Source: Corynebacterium marambiense
GTDB lineage: Bacteria > Actinomycetota > Actinomycetes > Mycobacteriales > Mycobacteriaceae
Direction of reading: 5' to 3'
Assembly: GCF_016342275.1 (NCBI RefSeq)
Contig: NZ_JAEIOT010000007.1
Location: 248,001 to 312,000 of the forward strand
Length of the DNA stretch: 64,000 nt
A program made the position numbers and the translations under genes. Under the pieces are notes generated by a model. The model searched no databases and was not told the origin of the DNA. It saw nothing but the letters and a program-made list of their open reading frames with translations. Shown one piece after another: positions 29,053-39,297 of this stretch; position 1 is the first letter of the stretch; every line of letters starts with the position of its first letter.

Positions 29053-29927
29053 CGCTGTGACGTCCTTTCCTTGGGGGCCAGTGTAGACATGGGAATGGAC
29101 TGAGTTCCCGGTCTCAAGGTACGCGCCAAGCCCTCCTGGGTGACAACGGCCACAAGATTTCCCGATCTGTCAAATATCCGTCCATGGGTCAGCGCCCGGC
29201 CTCCGGAGGCGGACGGCGAGACCTGGTCGTAGAGCAACCAGTCATCGGCGCGAAACGAACGGAGGAACCACATCGCGTGATCGAGTGACGCTTCCTGGAC
29301 CTCCACACCCGCATGAGGGACGAGAGCGGACTGAAGGAGCGTCATGTCCGACATGTAGGCGAGCGTGCACACGTGCGCTGTCTCGTCATCCGGGAGGGGC
29401 GTGCGGGAACGCAGCCAGACGACCTGTTGGCTGGCCGTATAGGGGTTCTGCCGGTACTGCGACGGATCCACGACCCTGATGTCGAAATCACTCCACTCGT
29501 CGAGTAGGGCCCGGAACGACTCGCGCATCCCGGACGTGTCCATCACGATCTCCTCGGGGTCGGGTACCTCCCGCATCCGATCGGAGTGTTCAACGCCGTG
29601 GTCCCCCGACCGATGGAATGACGCGGACATCGTGAAGAGGTTCTTTCCGTCCTGGATAGCTCTGACCTGACGGGAGCGGAAGCTCCTGCCGTCGCGGAGT
29701 CGGTCGACGAGGAATACGGTCGGCCGGTCCGATTTCCCGGCGGAGATGAAGTAGCCGTGGAGTGAGTGCACCGAGAAACCCTCGTCGACGGTCCGCGTCG
29801 CGGCCACGAGTGCTTGTGCGGCGACCTGCCCGCCGAATGTGCGGAGCAGCGTCGACTCGATGACGGTTCCTCGAAAGATGTCCCGATCGATCTGTTCCAG
29901 ATCCAGGACCCTGTTGATTCTGGCCAC
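29049..29927 (-). CDS. tesB: Acyl-CoA thioesterase II
   Basis: 292 residues, TesB-type double hot-dog thioesterase that hydrolyses acyl-CoA. Typical stretches: FRGTVIESTLLRTFGGQVAAQALVAA, HSLHGYFISAGKSDRPTVFLVDRLRDGRSF and SLDHAMWFLRSFRADDWLLYDQ with the catalytic Asp region. GTG 29927 follows AAGGAG at about twelve bases and begins ARINRVLDLEQID; a longer frame to 30008 is unlikely. Overlaps pdxT. Confidence 0.93.
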   Translation of the reverse strand: MARINRVLDLEQIDRDIFRGTVIESTLLRTFGGQVAAQALVAATRTVDEGFSVHSLHGYFISAGKSDRPTVFLVDRLRDGRSFRSRQVRAIQDGKNLFTMSASFHRSGDHGVEHSDRMREVPDPEEIVMDTSGMRESFRALLDEWSDFDIRVVDPSQYRQNPYTASQQVVWLRSRTPLPDDETAHVCTLAYMSDMTLLQSALVPHAGVEVQEASLDHAMWFLRSFRADDWLLYDQVSPSASGGRALTHGRIFDRSGNLVAVVTQEGLARTLRPGTQSIPMSTLAPKERTSQR

Positions 29928-30050
29928 GGGAATTCCCAACTCCTTCTTTCGGGTGTTATCCGACCGACGGGTCGGCCCCGGCGACGAGTGGACACAGGTC
30001 GGACCCACCGGAACACAGTGTTGGTTCCAGCGGGTCCGGGTGCGGAGAAG

Positions 30051-30593
30051 CTACTTTCCGGCGCCGATACTTGCCAGGCCGATCTCCGAGACTCTCCGGA
30101 CACCGGCCTCGTCATCCGGGGTGACGAGTGACTGGTTGTGCAGGAGCGCCGAGAGACTCGACGCCCTATCACCGACGAGGATCGGATCGGAGTCTATCGT
30201 GTCGTTGATGTTCCGGACCTCGGACAGCAGCGAGTCCACCCCGGAACCATCCAGAACCTGGCTGCAATCGAGGACGATGTAACGGCAGTTCCGGAGGCGC
30301 TTGCTATTGAGGACCATTCGGGCGGTCTCGGCGCTACGCCGGAACTCCTTCCGGTTGAGACCCGCCCCGGATCCCGGGCCCAGATCATCAATGAACTGTT
30401 CCAGTCGCTGCACGCCTCCGGCGAAATCACCGGAGAGGAAAGCGGCATCCGAGTCAGCCTCGGTGTGCTTCTCAGCGTCAGCGCTCAACAGAATCTTGAA
30501 GACGAGGGGAACGCTGCCGTCATGCTGACCCAGCAGAATACGGTCACCGCCCTCAGCTTCTGTCGCGGCGTAGATGTAGCTGCTGTTGGCCAT
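30051..30593 (-). CDS. Conserved-looking protein of unknown function in the pdxS-tesB run
   Basis: 180 residues from ATG 30593 (MANSSYIYAATE). No signal peptide or membrane helix. It looks like a soluble alpha/beta protein: GGDRILLGQHDGSVPLVFKILLSAD, a helical middle, then CRYIVLDCSQVLDGSG with two close cysteines, and SEVRNINDTIDSDP. I do not recognise a family. It sits between pdxS (98 bases upstream) and tesB (123 bases downstream) on the same strand, which may only reflect chromosome order. Confidence 0.75.
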   Translation of the reverse strand: MANSSYIYAATEAEGGDRILLGQHDGSVPLVFKILLSADAEKHTEADSDAAFLSGDFAGGVQRLEQFIDDLGPGSGAGLNRKEFRRSAETARMVLNSKRLRNCRYIVLDCSQVLDGSGVDSLLSEVRNINDTIDSDPILVGDRASSLSALLHNQSLVTPDDEAGVRRVSEIGLASIGAGK

Positions 30594-30691
30594 GGATGAA
30601 AACCTCCTGCTAAAGATGAACGTTCGATGCTGCCAGTGTAGTCCTACAGCCCTCGTGCGGGGCAGATGGTCACACCCGCCCCGCGCGAGAC

Positions 30692-31588
30692 TCACCAGCC
30701 GCGCTGCGCGAGCCGGTGTGGCTGAGGGATATCGTCGACGTTGATACCGACCATCGCCTCTCCCAGGCCACGAGACACCTTCGCGATGGTCACCGGATCC
30801 TCGTAGTTCTGGGTGGCCTGGACGATTGCGCGAGCACGCTCGGCGGGATTCCCCGACTTGAAGATCCCGGATCCGACGAACACACCGTCGGCGCCGAGCT
30901 GCATCATCATCGCCGCGTCTGCGGGGGTCGCGATACCACCCGCGGTAAAGAGCACCACGGGCAGGGTACCGGTCTCCGCGACCTCGCGGACGAGTTCGTA
31001 CGGTGCCTGGAGTTCCTTGGCCGCGACGTACAGCTCATCTTCGGCCATCGAGGACAGGCGCTTGATCTCCGCACGGATGGTGCGCATGTGGGTGACGGCG
31101 TTGGAGACGTCGCCGGTTCCGGCCTCACCCTTGGACCGGATCATCGCCGCACCTTCGTTGATGCGGCGGAGTGCCTCACCAAGGTTGGTCGCACCGCAGA
31201 CGAAGGGGACGGTGAACCCGAACTTGTCGATGTGATTGGCGTAATCCGCGGGTGTAAGGACCTCGGACTCGTCGATGAAGTCCACACCGAGGGACTGGAG
31301 AACCTGCGCCTCGACGAAGTGGCCGATGCGGGCTTTAGCCATGACCGGGATGGACACGGCCTCAATGATTCCCTCGATCATGTCCGGGTCCGACATGCGC
31401 GAGACACCGCCCTGTGCACGGATGTCCGCGGGCACCCGCTCAAGCGCCATCACGGCGGTGGCTCCGGCGTCTTCGGCGATCTTTGCCTGCTCCGGGGTGA
31501 CGACGTCCATGATCACGCCGCCCTTGAGCATTTCTGCGAGTCCGCGCTTGACTCTGGCGGTGCCTCGGATGGGTTCGTTGTTGCTCAC
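30692..31588 (-). CDS. pdxS: Pyridoxal 5'-phosphate synthase subunit PdxS
   Basis: 298 residues, (beta/alpha)8 barrel that builds PLP from ribose 5-phosphate, glyceraldehyde 3-phosphate and PdxT-derived ammonia. Motifs: [78 protein letters not shown] and [14 protein letters not shown]. All are intact. Confidence 0.98.
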   Translation of the reverse strand: MSNNEPIRGTARVKRGLAEMLKGGVIMDVVTPEQAKIAEDAGATAVMALERVPADIRAQGGVSRMSDPDMIEGIIEAVSIPVMAKARIGHFVEAQVLQSLGVDFIDESEVLTPADYANHIDKFGFTVPFVCGATNLGEALRRINEGAAMIRSKGEAGTGDVSNAVTHMRTIRAEIKRLSSMAEDELYVAAKELQAPYELVREVAETGTLPVVLFTAGGIATPADAAMMMQLGADGVFVGSGIFKSGNPAERARAIVQATQNYEDPVTIAKVSRGLGEAMVGINVDDIPQPHRLAQRGW

Positions 31589-31715
31589 TGCGTTTTCCGT
31601 CTCCTGTATGCGGGGTGGGTCCTGGAAAGTACCCGCTCATAGTAGAACGGACAGCCCAGGAAGGCACACAACAGGTGGACTTAGTTTCACGTCCGCCCGC
31701 CGACGGGGACGGTGG

Positions 31716-32180
31716 TCACTTCTCACCGTCGTTGAGTGACAGCGCAAAATACTCCGGTAGCGGCGCAGTCCCCCCCAACCGGAGAAGCCGGACAAGCGGG
31801 CGGGTCCGCAGCGACCGGGTCCTGGTGACGTAGTCGTTGTAAAATCGGTAAGAGGTGTCCACGCGGAAGACGGCACGCTCCAAAAGCTCCGGTGGATCGC
31901 CCTCTATCTGCCGGAGGTGGGAGCTGATCCGGTGCTCCAGCTGGGCGCGCTCCGTAAATCGCCCGGGCGCCAGTGGTACATCGATGGCGCGACGGGCGTC
32001 ATCGACCGCACCCGTGGCTAGGACACCGACGAGATCAGCGCGCCTGTCCAGTGCAGCCTGGAGACTCGATAACGCGGCGTCGGTTCCAATGTGGAGCCGG
32101 TTGAGCCGTTGCGCGGTGAAGTAGCACCAGCACACGAAAACGGTGACCACCACCGCAACTGCGACCCAGATGATCAGCAC
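31716..32180 (-). CDS. Small membrane protein, LemA-like (NUDIX-less Rv2609c relative?)
   Basis: 154 residues. One N-terminal membrane helix (IIWVAVAVVVTVFVCWCYFTA) followed by a helix RLNRLHIGTDAALSSLQAALDRRADLVGVLA that resembles the LemA N-terminal helix pair, and a basic/polar remainder (RVDTSYRFYNDYVTRTR). In mycobacteria the gene after pimA (Rv2609c) has a similar anchor plus a NUDIX domain, as I recall; here no NUDIX box is present. ATG 32180 overlaps the pimA stop by seven bases, suggesting coupling with PIM synthesis. Confidence 0.72.
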   Translation of the reverse strand: MLIIWVAVAVVVTVFVCWCYFTAQRLNRLHIGTDAALSSLQAALDRRADLVGVLATGAVDDARRAIDVPLAPGRFTERAQLEHRISSHLRQIEGDPPELLERAVFRVDTSYRFYNDYVTRTRSLRTRPLVRLLRLGGTAPLPEYFALSLNDGEK

Positions 32181-33298
32181 ACCCGCACCCCCGTACCATC
32201 ATCAACGGTCCGATAGACCTCGAGGACCTTGTCCGCGACCGCCTGACAGTCGTACTTCTCCGCTCTCCGGCGCCCCGCCTCAATGAGCCTCCGCCGACGT
32301 TCCTCATCGTCGAGGAGAAGTCCGAGTTTCTCCGCGAGGTCGCCGTCGGAGCCGACGGTGAACAGCAACCCGGCCGGCTGCTCGGACTCCGCGTCACAGA
32401 CCGCAGCGAAGGCCTCGAGGTCACTGGCGACGACAGCGGCACCGGCGGCCATAGCCTCGACGAGTACGATTCCGAAGGACTCGCCACCGGTGTTCGGCGC
32501 GACATAGATGTCCGCGGCTCCGAGTATCGCAGCCTTCTCCTGGTCGCTCACGCGGCCCACGAAACTGACGGACTCCATCGACCTCGGGGTCCCTCCCCCG
32601 ATCACCGTGCAATGCACGTCCCGGTCCAGCTTCGCAAGTGCTCGGAGCAGGATGTCCAGGCCCTTCCGGGGCTCGTCGATCCGACCGAGGAACACGATCT
32701 CGGGCTGGCGGTCCGGACAGTCCGCAGACAACCCGGCAGCGACCGCACGTTCATGGTCGGCGCGGGCCGCCGCGAAGAACGCCGTATCCACGCCGTTCGG
32801 GATGAGGATCGGATCCCCTCCCAGTTGTTCAACCTGCCACCTCCTGGCCATCTCGGAGACGGCGATACCGCCGCGGATCTTCTCCAGCATTGGACGCAGC
32901 ACCGGAAGCGCCAGACGGAGCAGCCGGGAGCCGCTCGATGAGGCGTGATACGTCGCGACGATGGGGCCTTCCGCGAGTCGCAGCGCCGCCATCGAGAAAC
33001 TCGGTGAGTTCGGCTCGTGGATGTGGAGAACGTCGAAGTTCCCTTCCCGGATAAACCTCCGGATCCTGCGGTCGACCCACGGGCCGAAGGACAGCCGGGC
33101 GACAGAACCGTTGTACCGGAACGGGAGACTGGGTCCACCACGGACAACGAAGTCCGGGACTTCCGTTTCGTCAGAGCAAGGTCCGATGACCTCGACGTGA
33201 TGGCCCGCCTCGATGAATCGTCGCGCGACATCGATGATGTGGGCCTGTACTCCACCAGGTTCGTCGAAGGAATACGGGCAGACGACGCCTATCCTCAT
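32174..33298 (-). CDS. pimA: Phosphatidylinositol alpha-mannosyltransferase PimA
   Basis: 374 residues, GT4 retaining glycosyltransferase that transfers mannose from GDP-mannose to phosphatidylinositol, the first step of PIM/LM/LAM synthesis on the inner membrane face. The opening MRIGVVCPYSFDEPGGVQAHI is diagnostic, with later VFLGRIDEPRKGLDILL and the GT4 E-x7-E region ESFGIVLVEAMAAGAAVVASD. ATG 33298 overlaps the acyltransferase stop by four bases. Operon order pgsA - acyltransferase - pimA matches mycobacteria. Confidence 0.97.
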   Translation of the reverse strand: MRIGVVCPYSFDEPGGVQAHIIDVARRFIEAGHHVEVIGPCSDETEVPDFVVRGGPSLPFRYNGSVARLSFGPWVDRRIRRFIREGNFDVLHIHEPNSPSFSMAALRLAEGPIVATYHASSSGSRLLRLALPVLRPMLEKIRGGIAVSEMARRWQVEQLGGDPILIPNGVDTAFFAAARADHERAVAAGLSADCPDRQPEIVFLGRIDEPRKGLDILLRALAKLDRDVHCTVIGGGTPRSMESVSFVGRVSDQEKAAILGAADIYVAPNTGGESFGIVLVEAMAAGAAVVASDLEAFAAVCDAESEQPAGLLFTVGSDGDLAEKLGLLLDDEERRRRLIEAGRRRAEKYDCQAVADKVLEVYRTVDDGTGVRVC

Positions 33299-34269
33299 GC
33301 GCGGTCCTCTCCGCTCCGGCTCAGTCCTCGCCGGAGGCGGTCCGCATCAAGATCAGCGAGCCACAACGGCTGCAGCATGTGCCAATCGGTCGGGTAGGCC
33401 GCGATATTGGCGGCGAAGATGTCAGCCATCTTCTGGACCGCTGCGTCGAGGTCGCATGCCACGCTGATCTCATCCGAGACACTGAAGCCCCACCCATCCT
33501 GGGTGAAGTAGCTGTGGGCGACATGCAGGGCGGCACCAGTCTCCTGCGCGAGCCGGACCGCGCCACTCGGCATCCGTGTGGGTTCGCCGAAGAAGTCGAC
33601 CGTGACGCCAGTGTGTTTGAGGTCCCGTTCCCCCATCAGACACACGGTTCCCCCTGATTCCAGCCGCTCCCGGAGGATCGGGAACGAGGCGGGACCACCC
33701 GTCAGCGGAAGCACTTCGAATCCGAGTCCGGTCCGGAAACGGACGAAAGCGTCGTAGAGGACCTCGGGTTGCAGCCGCTCCGCGACGGTCGTGAAGCTCC
33801 CGTATCGCTGAACCATCAGCACTCCAGCCATGTCCCAGTTACCCGTGTGCGGGAGCACGAGGATCAGTCCCCGGTCCGAGGCGACAGCGGCGTCAAGGGT
33901 GGGCAGCCCGATCACATTCGGCGCGAGCTTCCCGAGGAGATCGTCATCCTTTGCGAGGACGGGCAGCCGGAAGGCCTCCAACCAGTACCGGGCGTACGAA
34001 CGGACCGAGGCCCGGACGAGGTCGCGAGTCACGTTCTCGGCCCCGACAACCCGACTTAGATTGGCCCGGAGCTGATCCATGCCGCGACCTCGGTCCGAGG
34101 TGAGATCCGCACCAATGTTGAACAGCACCCGCGCCACCGGGGTCGGCAACCACCGGAGGAAATGCCACCCCACCAGGTAACCGACTGCGGCAGGGTCCCC
34201 AGAGCGGACCGCGTCCGCGATATCGGCGCCCCATCGGCGGTGAGCCGGGGCGATGTGGTTGCGGTCCAT
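33295..34269 (-). CDS. PIM acyltransferase (PatA-type)
   Basis: 324 residues from ATG 34269. LpxL/HtrB-like acyltransferase with the HX4D motif in LPHTGNWDMAG and a following RERLESGGTVCLMGERD. In mycobacteria the orthologous gene acylates the mannose on PIMs. Placed between pgsA and pimA and overlapping pimA by four bases, which supports the role. The in-frame upstream start at 34335 gives an Arg-rich leader and is less likely. Confidence 0.93.
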   Translation of the reverse strand: MDRNHIAPAHRRWGADIADAVRSGDPAAVGYLVGWHFLRWLPTPVARVLFNIGADLTSDRGRGMDQLRANLSRVVGAENVTRDLVRASVRSYARYWLEAFRLPVLAKDDDLLGKLAPNVIGLPTLDAAVASDRGLILVLPHTGNWDMAGVLMVQRYGSFTTVAERLQPEVLYDAFVRFRTGLGFEVLPLTGGPASFPILRERLESGGTVCLMGERDLKHTGVTVDFFGEPTRMPSGAVRLAQETGAALHVAHSYFTQDGWGFSVSDEISVACDLDAAVQKMADIFAANIAAYPTDWHMLQPLWLADLDADRLRRGLSRSGEDRA

Positions 34270-34282
34270 GAACAGGATTCTC

Positions 34283-34933
34283 CTAGGTTGTGTAGCTGCG
34301 TGCTCCAGCGGGCGGCGCGGTCTTCTCCGAGGCACCTGCCGACCGCGCCGCGAACCTCAGGCGTTGAATGACGGTGAGCACGGTGCCTGCCGCGAGGACG
34401 AACAGGGTGATCTCGATAGCCCACGGGACACCGAGGCCGGTGAGTCCGATACCGAGGAGACCGAGTATAAGCCGTTCCGGTCGTTCGATGAGGCCACCGA
34501 CGATCTTCAACCCGGAGGCCTCGCCGCGCGCCTTCACATAGGAGATGACCTGGGATCCCACCAGAACCACCAGAGCGGCGACGACCACAGGGGCCGCGGC
34601 CTCGTGCGTGTAGATGAGCCACCAGGTGATCGCACCGAAGAACGCACCATCAGTGATCCGGTCACACGTCGCGTCCAGGGTGGCCCCGTACTTCGTGCCG
34701 CCTCCGCGCATCCGGGCCATTGTTCCGTCGATCATGTCAAAGGCGGAAAACAGGCCCGTCAGTACCGCTGCGGCGAACAGGTGTCCGGCGGGAATCAGGA
34801 TCACGGCGAGAGCGATGGTCAACGAGGCGGAGACGACCGTGATCGTATTCGGGGACAACCCCAACCGGAGCATCGCCCTCGCCACCGGTTCCACCACCAC
34901 TGCCGCCGGACGGCGTCCTCGTGCACTAAGCAT
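34283..34933 (-). CDS. pgsA1: Phosphatidylinositol phosphate synthase PgsA1
   Basis: 216 residues, six-helix CDP-alcohol phosphotransferase. The signature D-x2-DG-x2-AR-x8-G-x3-D-x3-D is complete in FDMIDGTMARMRGGGTKYGATLDATCD. It couples CDP-diacylglycerol with inositol phosphate to start PI and PIM synthesis. ATG 34933 (MLSARGRRP) overlaps the HIT gene stop by eight bases; longer in-frame starts lie inside the HIT gene. Confidence 0.94.
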   Translation of the reverse strand: MLSARGRRPAAVVVEPVARAMLRLGLSPNTITVVSASLTIALAVILIPAGHLFAAAVLTGLFSAFDMIDGTMARMRGGGTKYGATLDATCDRITDGAFFGAITWWLIYTHEAAAPVVVAALVVLVGSQVISYVKARGEASGLKIVGGLIERPERLILGLLGIGLTGLGVPWAIEITLFVLAAGTVLTVIQRLRFAARSAGASEKTAPPAGARSYTT

Positions 34934-35498
34934 TCGTCTCTCCCGGTGCATTCTCCAGACTCGTCCAGGCCTCCGCCAGTAGACGCCTGGTGTCACGCAG
35001 CAGCTGCGGCAGTACCTTGGTGCCGCTGATGACGGTCATGAAACTGGCGTCGCCGGCCCACCGTGGGACGATGTGCAGGTGCAGGTGGTCTCCGACTGAC
35101 CCTCCGGAGGCCTTACCGAGGTTCAGTCCGACGTTGATGGCGTCCGGGTGCGACACCGATTTCACGGCCCGCACGGCGGTCTGTGCAAACGACATCAGCT
35201 CTCCTGACTCCTCCACGGTGAGATCCTCGAGGTTCGCGACCTTCCGGTAGGGAACCACCATCATGTGCCCGGAATTGTACGGGTACAGATTGAGGACGCA
35301 ATAGACCGACTCACCCCGGGCGACGATGAGACCTTCCTCATCATCAAGATCGGGAATCCTCAGGAAGGGATCCCGTCGGTCGGTACCCGAGCCGGAATCC
35401 GGGTGTCCCTCCGCTCCGGAATCGGCGATGTAGCTCATCCGGTACGGAGCCCAGAGGCGAACGAGACGGTCTGGGACTCCTGCACCGCGATCAGTCAT
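34926..35498 (-). CDS. HIT-family hydrolase/phosphorylase
   Basis: 190 residues from ATG 35498. Histidine-triad motif GDHLHLHIVPRWAGD, preceded by YPYNSGHMMVVPYRKV. The mycobacterial counterpart at this place (Rv2613c) is described as an Ap4A phosphorylase, so diadenosine tetraphosphate is a plausible substrate here by synteny. Lies between thrS and pgsA on the same strand, 25 bases after the thrS stop. Confidence 0.93.
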   Translation of the reverse strand: MTDRGAGVPDRLVRLWAPYRMSYIADSGAEGHPDSGSGTDRRDPFLRIPDLDDEEGLIVARGESVYCVLNLYPYNSGHMMVVPYRKVANLEDLTVEESGELMSFAQTAVRAVKSVSHPDAINVGLNLGKASGGSVGDHLHLHIVPRWAGDASFMTVISGTKVLPQLLRDTRRLLAEAWTSLENAPGETNA

Positions 35499-35523
35499 GG
35501 TTCCATCACACACCGGGTCATCG

Positions 35524-37587
35524 TCAGCGACGTTCCGCAAGGCGCTCCTCATTCGGTTGATCGTTGATTCGGTCCCCTACCCAGGCGGTGATCAGGGCAA
35601 CCGCTTCATCGACCGGAATACCGTTGGACTGGCTGCCGTCGAGGAACCGGAAACTCACAGCATCAGCTTCGACGTCCCGGGCGCCGGCGAGAAGCATGAA
35701 GGGAACCTTGCCAGTGGTGTGGTTGCGGATTTTCTTCTGCATCCGGTCATCTGAGGTGTCCACCTCCGCGCGGACTCCGGCCCGACGGAGCCGTGAACAG
35801 ACCGACTCGAGGTGCGGTGCGAAGTCATCGGCGACCGGAATACCAACCACCTGGTGCGGAGCGAGCCACGCGGGAAATGCCCCGGCATAGTGTTCGAGGA
35901 GGACCCCGAAGAAACGCTCGATGGAGCCGAACAATGCCCGGTGAATCATGATCGGGCGCTTCTTGGTTCCGTCGGAGGCGGTGTATTCGAGATTGAAACG
36001 CTCCGGCAAGTTGAAGTCGAGCTGCACAGTCGACATCTGCCAGGTCCGCCCGATCGCATCCTTGGCCTGGACGGAGATCTTGGGACCGTAGAAGGCCGCT
36101 CCACCCGGATCCGGGACGAGTTCCAGCCCGGAGTTGTGCGCGACCCGCTCGAGGATCACGGTGGACCGCTCCCAAATCTCATCGGAGCCGACACTCTTCT
36201 CGTCGTCTCGCGTTGACAGTTCCAGGTAGAAGTCGTCCAGCCCATAGTCCCGGAGCAGGGAGATGACGAACTCGAGGACGCTCGTCAACTCCGCCTCAAG
36301 CTGATCGTCGGTGCAGTAAATGTGGGCGTCATCCTGGGTGAATCCGCGGGCCCGGGTGAGCCCGTGGATCACGCCCGACTTCTCGTACCGGTAGACGGTA
36401 CCGAACTCGAATAGGCGCAGCGGCAGCTCCCGATAGCTCCGTCCTCGGGACGCAAAGATCAGGTTGTGCATCGGGCAGTTCATGGGCTTCGCATAGTAGT
36501 CCTGCGCCTGCTTGGTCACGTTGCCGTCGGCATCCGTCTCGCCGTCGAGCTGCATCGGCGGGAACATGCCGTCAGCGTAAAAGTCCAGGTGACCGGACTT
36601 CGCAAAGAGTTCGCCCTTGGTCAGGTGCGGCGTATTGACGAAGCTGTAGCCGGCGTTGATGTGCTGCCGCCGGGAGTGTTCCTCCATCTCGAGCCTCACG
36701 ATGCCACCGTTCGGGTGGAACACCGGGAATCCGGAACCGATCTCGTCGGGGAAGCTGAACAGATCAAGTTCGGTTCCGAGGCGCCGGTGATCGCGCTTCT
36801 CCGCCTCGGCGAGCATCGTCTGGTACGCCTCCAGGGCTTCCTTGGTCTCCCAGGCGGTGCCGTAGATCCGCTGGAGCCCGGCATTGCGCTGGTCCCCCCG
36901 CCAATAGGCCGCGGAACTGCGGGTCAGGGCGAAAGCTGGAATATAGCGGGTCGTCGGCACATGGGGCCCCCGACAGAGGTCGTACCACTCTGGCTCTCCG
37001 GTACGGGGGTTGAGGTTGTAATAGCCGGTCAGTTCGCCCGCACCGACCTCGGTCGCCTCATCGGAATCGGGATCGACGGATCCCTTGTCCTGGATCAGCT
37101 CAAGTTTGTAGGGCTCGCCGGCGAGCGCTTCACGGGCGGCATCGAGAGTCGGGTAGACACGACGCTCGAACCTCTGCCCCGACTTGATGATCTTCTTCAT
37201 CCGCTTCTCCAGCTTGCGGAGATCCTCCGGAGTGAACGGTTCCGCAGCGTCGAAGTCGTAGTAGAACCCACCGTCGATGGCGGGACCGATCCCAAGCTTT
37301 GTACCGGGGAACTCCGCTTGGACGGCCTGTGCGAGCACATGGGCGCAGGAATGCCGGATCACCGAGCGACCGGCCTCGGTGTTCGCAGGGATGGGGAAGA
37401 ATGCGGAGTCCGCGTCCGGAACGTGGGAGAGGTCGAACAAGGTCCCGTCCGCGTCCGCAACACAAACGATGGCGTCCTCGCCCTTGTTCGGGAGTTCCAG
37501 TTCACGCATCGCCGCTCCGACGGCGGTGCCCGCGGGAACTCGGAATGAGGGATAGGTTCCGGGTTGAGATTTTTCTGTCGTGCACAC
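35524..37587 (-). CDS. thrS: Threonyl-tRNA synthetase
   Basis: 687 residues from GTG 37587 ([20 protein letters not shown]). Domains: N-terminal TGS, editing domain with [14 protein letters not shown] (zinc/editing His-Cys motif), class II core with [11 protein letters not shown] (zinc-binding Cys and motif 1 region), [28 protein letters not shown] (motif 2), [14 protein letters not shown] (motif 3), and the anticodon-binding C-terminus. AAGGAG lies about thirteen bases before the GTG. The longer frame to 37746 has no homology. Confidence 0.97.
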   Translation of the reverse strand: MCTTEKSQPGTYPSFRVPAGTAVGAAMRELELPNKGEDAIVCVADADGTLFDLSHVPDADSAFFPIPANTEAGRSVIRHSCAHVLAQAVQAEFPGTKLGIGPAIDGGFYYDFDAAEPFTPEDLRKLEKRMKKIIKSGQRFERRVYPTLDAAREALAGEPYKLELIQDKGSVDPDSDEATEVGAGELTGYYNLNPRTGEPEWYDLCRGPHVPTTRYIPAFALTRSSAAYWRGDQRNAGLQRIYGTAWETKEALEAYQTMLAEAEKRDHRRLGTELDLFSFPDEIGSGFPVFHPNGGIVRLEMEEHSRRQHINAGYSFVNTPHLTKGELFAKSGHLDFYADGMFPPMQLDGETDADGNVTKQAQDYYAKPMNCPMHNLIFASRGRSYRELPLRLFEFGTVYRYEKSGVIHGLTRARGFTQDDAHIYCTDDQLEAELTSVLEFVISLLRDYGLDDFYLELSTRDDEKSVGSDEIWERSTVILERVAHNSGLELVPDPGGAAFYGPKISVQAKDAIGRTWQMSTVQLDFNLPERFNLEYTASDGTKKRPIMIHRALFGSIERFFGVLLEHYAGAFPAWLAPHQVVGIPVADDFAPHLESVCSRLRRAGVRAEVDTSDDRMQKKIRNHTTGKVPFMLLAGARDVEADAVSFRFLDGSQSNGIPVDEAVALITAWVGDRINDQPNEERLAERR

Positions 37588-37818
37588 GATGCTGGTCGCG
37601 CTCCTTCTTACGCTCGGCGGGACCGGCATACCTGGCCGGCTCCCGTTCACGGTGGTGGGACAGTCCCGTCCGGCAACGGTTTCCACCGGTTGCGAACGGC
37701 CCCCGCGCCAGGACGCCAGGTGGACCGACGCCGATCCCGCCACCACCGGGTGGCGCGATGCGCCACGGCGATTGGACCAGATCGGCCGAACTGTCAGCCA
37801 TCATCTTAACGCGCCCGA

Positions 37819-39120
37819 TCAATCCTCGAGCAGCGTGGCTCCCCAGTAGGTGTCGCGCTCGGTGTCGTTCCGCCCTGTTCCGCGTTCCTCGTCTACTACC
37901 CCGGGCGGGCAGGCGAACACCGCAGAACCGATGTGTGTGATCCACTGGTTGAGTCTGTCCTTCTCATCCAGCCGACGCTGGATCGGGACGAACTGCTCGA
38001 GCGGGTTCTTCTGGAAACAGATGAAGATCAGCCCTGCGTTCGAGGTCTGTCCGCTCCCAGGTTCCGGCGGCAGATCGTAGTTGAAGGCACGTCTCTTAAT
38101 CTTCTGGTGCGGCGCATCGTCCGGATTCGTTGACCGCGCGATATGGCTCGCCGGATCAATCACAGGAAGTCCGTAAGAGTCGATGGCACCGAAGTCGGGT
38201 ACATCGAACTCCTCATCGCCGGTGAGCGGCGCTCCGCTGTCGAGGGTGCGGCCCATGACGACCTCCCGAGAATTCCGGTCGAGCATCTCCCATTCGTCGA
38301 GATTCATCGCGACGCGGCGAACCACCAGCGCGGTACCGCCGCGGAGCCAGTCCGGGCCCTCGTTGATCCAGACGATGTCGTCGAACTCCTCCCGGGTACG
38401 CGGATTCACCGTACCGTCCTTCTGGCCGAACAGGTTTCGTGGTGTCGCGTTGTCCGGACGGGTGCCGTCGGAGTTGAGGAACCCCTGCTGGAACCAGCGC
38501 ACTGAGACGTAGTCGACGCCGGCCCTGATCATGTGACGGGTGGCGTGGGACAACGTGACCGGGTCATCGGAGCACAACTGCAGCACCACGTCGGCTTCGC
38601 CCCACTGGTCATCGAGCTGATCACGGGAGAATGCCGGAAGGGGCCCGAGCCACTCGGGCTTGGCCTCCGGACGCCCGATAATAGTGAAGAAAGTTTCTCC
38701 GAAGCCACACGTGATGGTGAGATTGGCGGGGGCATCAACCATCTCCGGTTCAAGATCACCGAGTGGTGCTCTGCCCTCGCACAGCCTGCGGGCATCCTCC
38801 GTCCACAATCGCATTAGTCGACGGGCCGCTCCCCTGTCCGCCATACCGCGGAAACTGAAGGCCACCAGATTCAGGTGAGCCTGAAACGGTGTCGCTATGC
38901 CTGCCTGGTGTTCGCCACCGAACACGACTTTCTCACTGCCGAGTTGGGAATCAACCCCTTCGCGGTCGCCGGGTACCACGACCCCCGGTTCCAGATCGCG
39001 GGAGCTATCTGAGGCGCAGGCGACGAGCCCAGCCCCGGCGGCACCCGCAGACAGTCCCGCCAGAAATCCGCGGCGAGTCAGGGAATGGGGAACAGGACAG
39101 GATTTGCTCTCGTGAGGCAT
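37819..39120 (-). CDS. Tat-exported DyP-type heme peroxidase
   Basis: 433 residues from ATG 39120. Twin-arginine signal SLTRRGFLAGLSAGAAGAGLVACAS, where the cysteine also makes a lipobox-like site. The mature protein has the DyP signature GQKDG (GxxDG) in RNLFGQKDGTVNPR and the later proximal-His region SHIARSTNPDDAP. This EfeB/YwbN type oxidises substrates with H2O2, and some members act in heme-iron handling. Downstream of copC and the PCuAC lipoprotein, a cluster common in corynebacteria. Confidence 0.94.
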   Translation of the reverse strand: MPHESKSCPVPHSLTRRGFLAGLSAGAAGAGLVACASDSSRDLEPGVVVPGDREGVDSQLGSEKVVFGGEHQAGIATPFQAHLNLVAFSFRGMADRGAARRLMRLWTEDARRLCEGRAPLGDLEPEMVDAPANLTITCGFGETFFTIIGRPEAKPEWLGPLPAFSRDQLDDQWGEADVVLQLCSDDPVTLSHATRHMIRAGVDYVSVRWFQQGFLNSDGTRPDNATPRNLFGQKDGTVNPRTREEFDDIVWINEGPDWLRGGTALVVRRVAMNLDEWEMLDRNSREVVMGRTLDSGAPLTGDEEFDVPDFGAIDSYGLPVIDPASHIARSTNPDDAPHQKIKRRAFNYDLPPEPGSGQTSNAGLIFICFQKNPLEQFVPIQRRLDEKDRLNQWITHIGSAVFACPPGVVDEERGTGRNDTERDTYWGATLLED

Positions 39121-39297
39121 GAGGTATCGGCGGTCTTTCAGGGTGTAGCAGTTGTGGCTGGATCGGTGGGCCTGGATCCGAGTTACCGGGGTAGAGCGGG
39201 CTCCGCAGATTCCAGCCCGACTCTCAGCTCCAGGGGCAGCGCCGGTCAACCGCAGAAACCACGCCGGGTAGATCGTGCAACTCGGTTCCGGAGTGGG

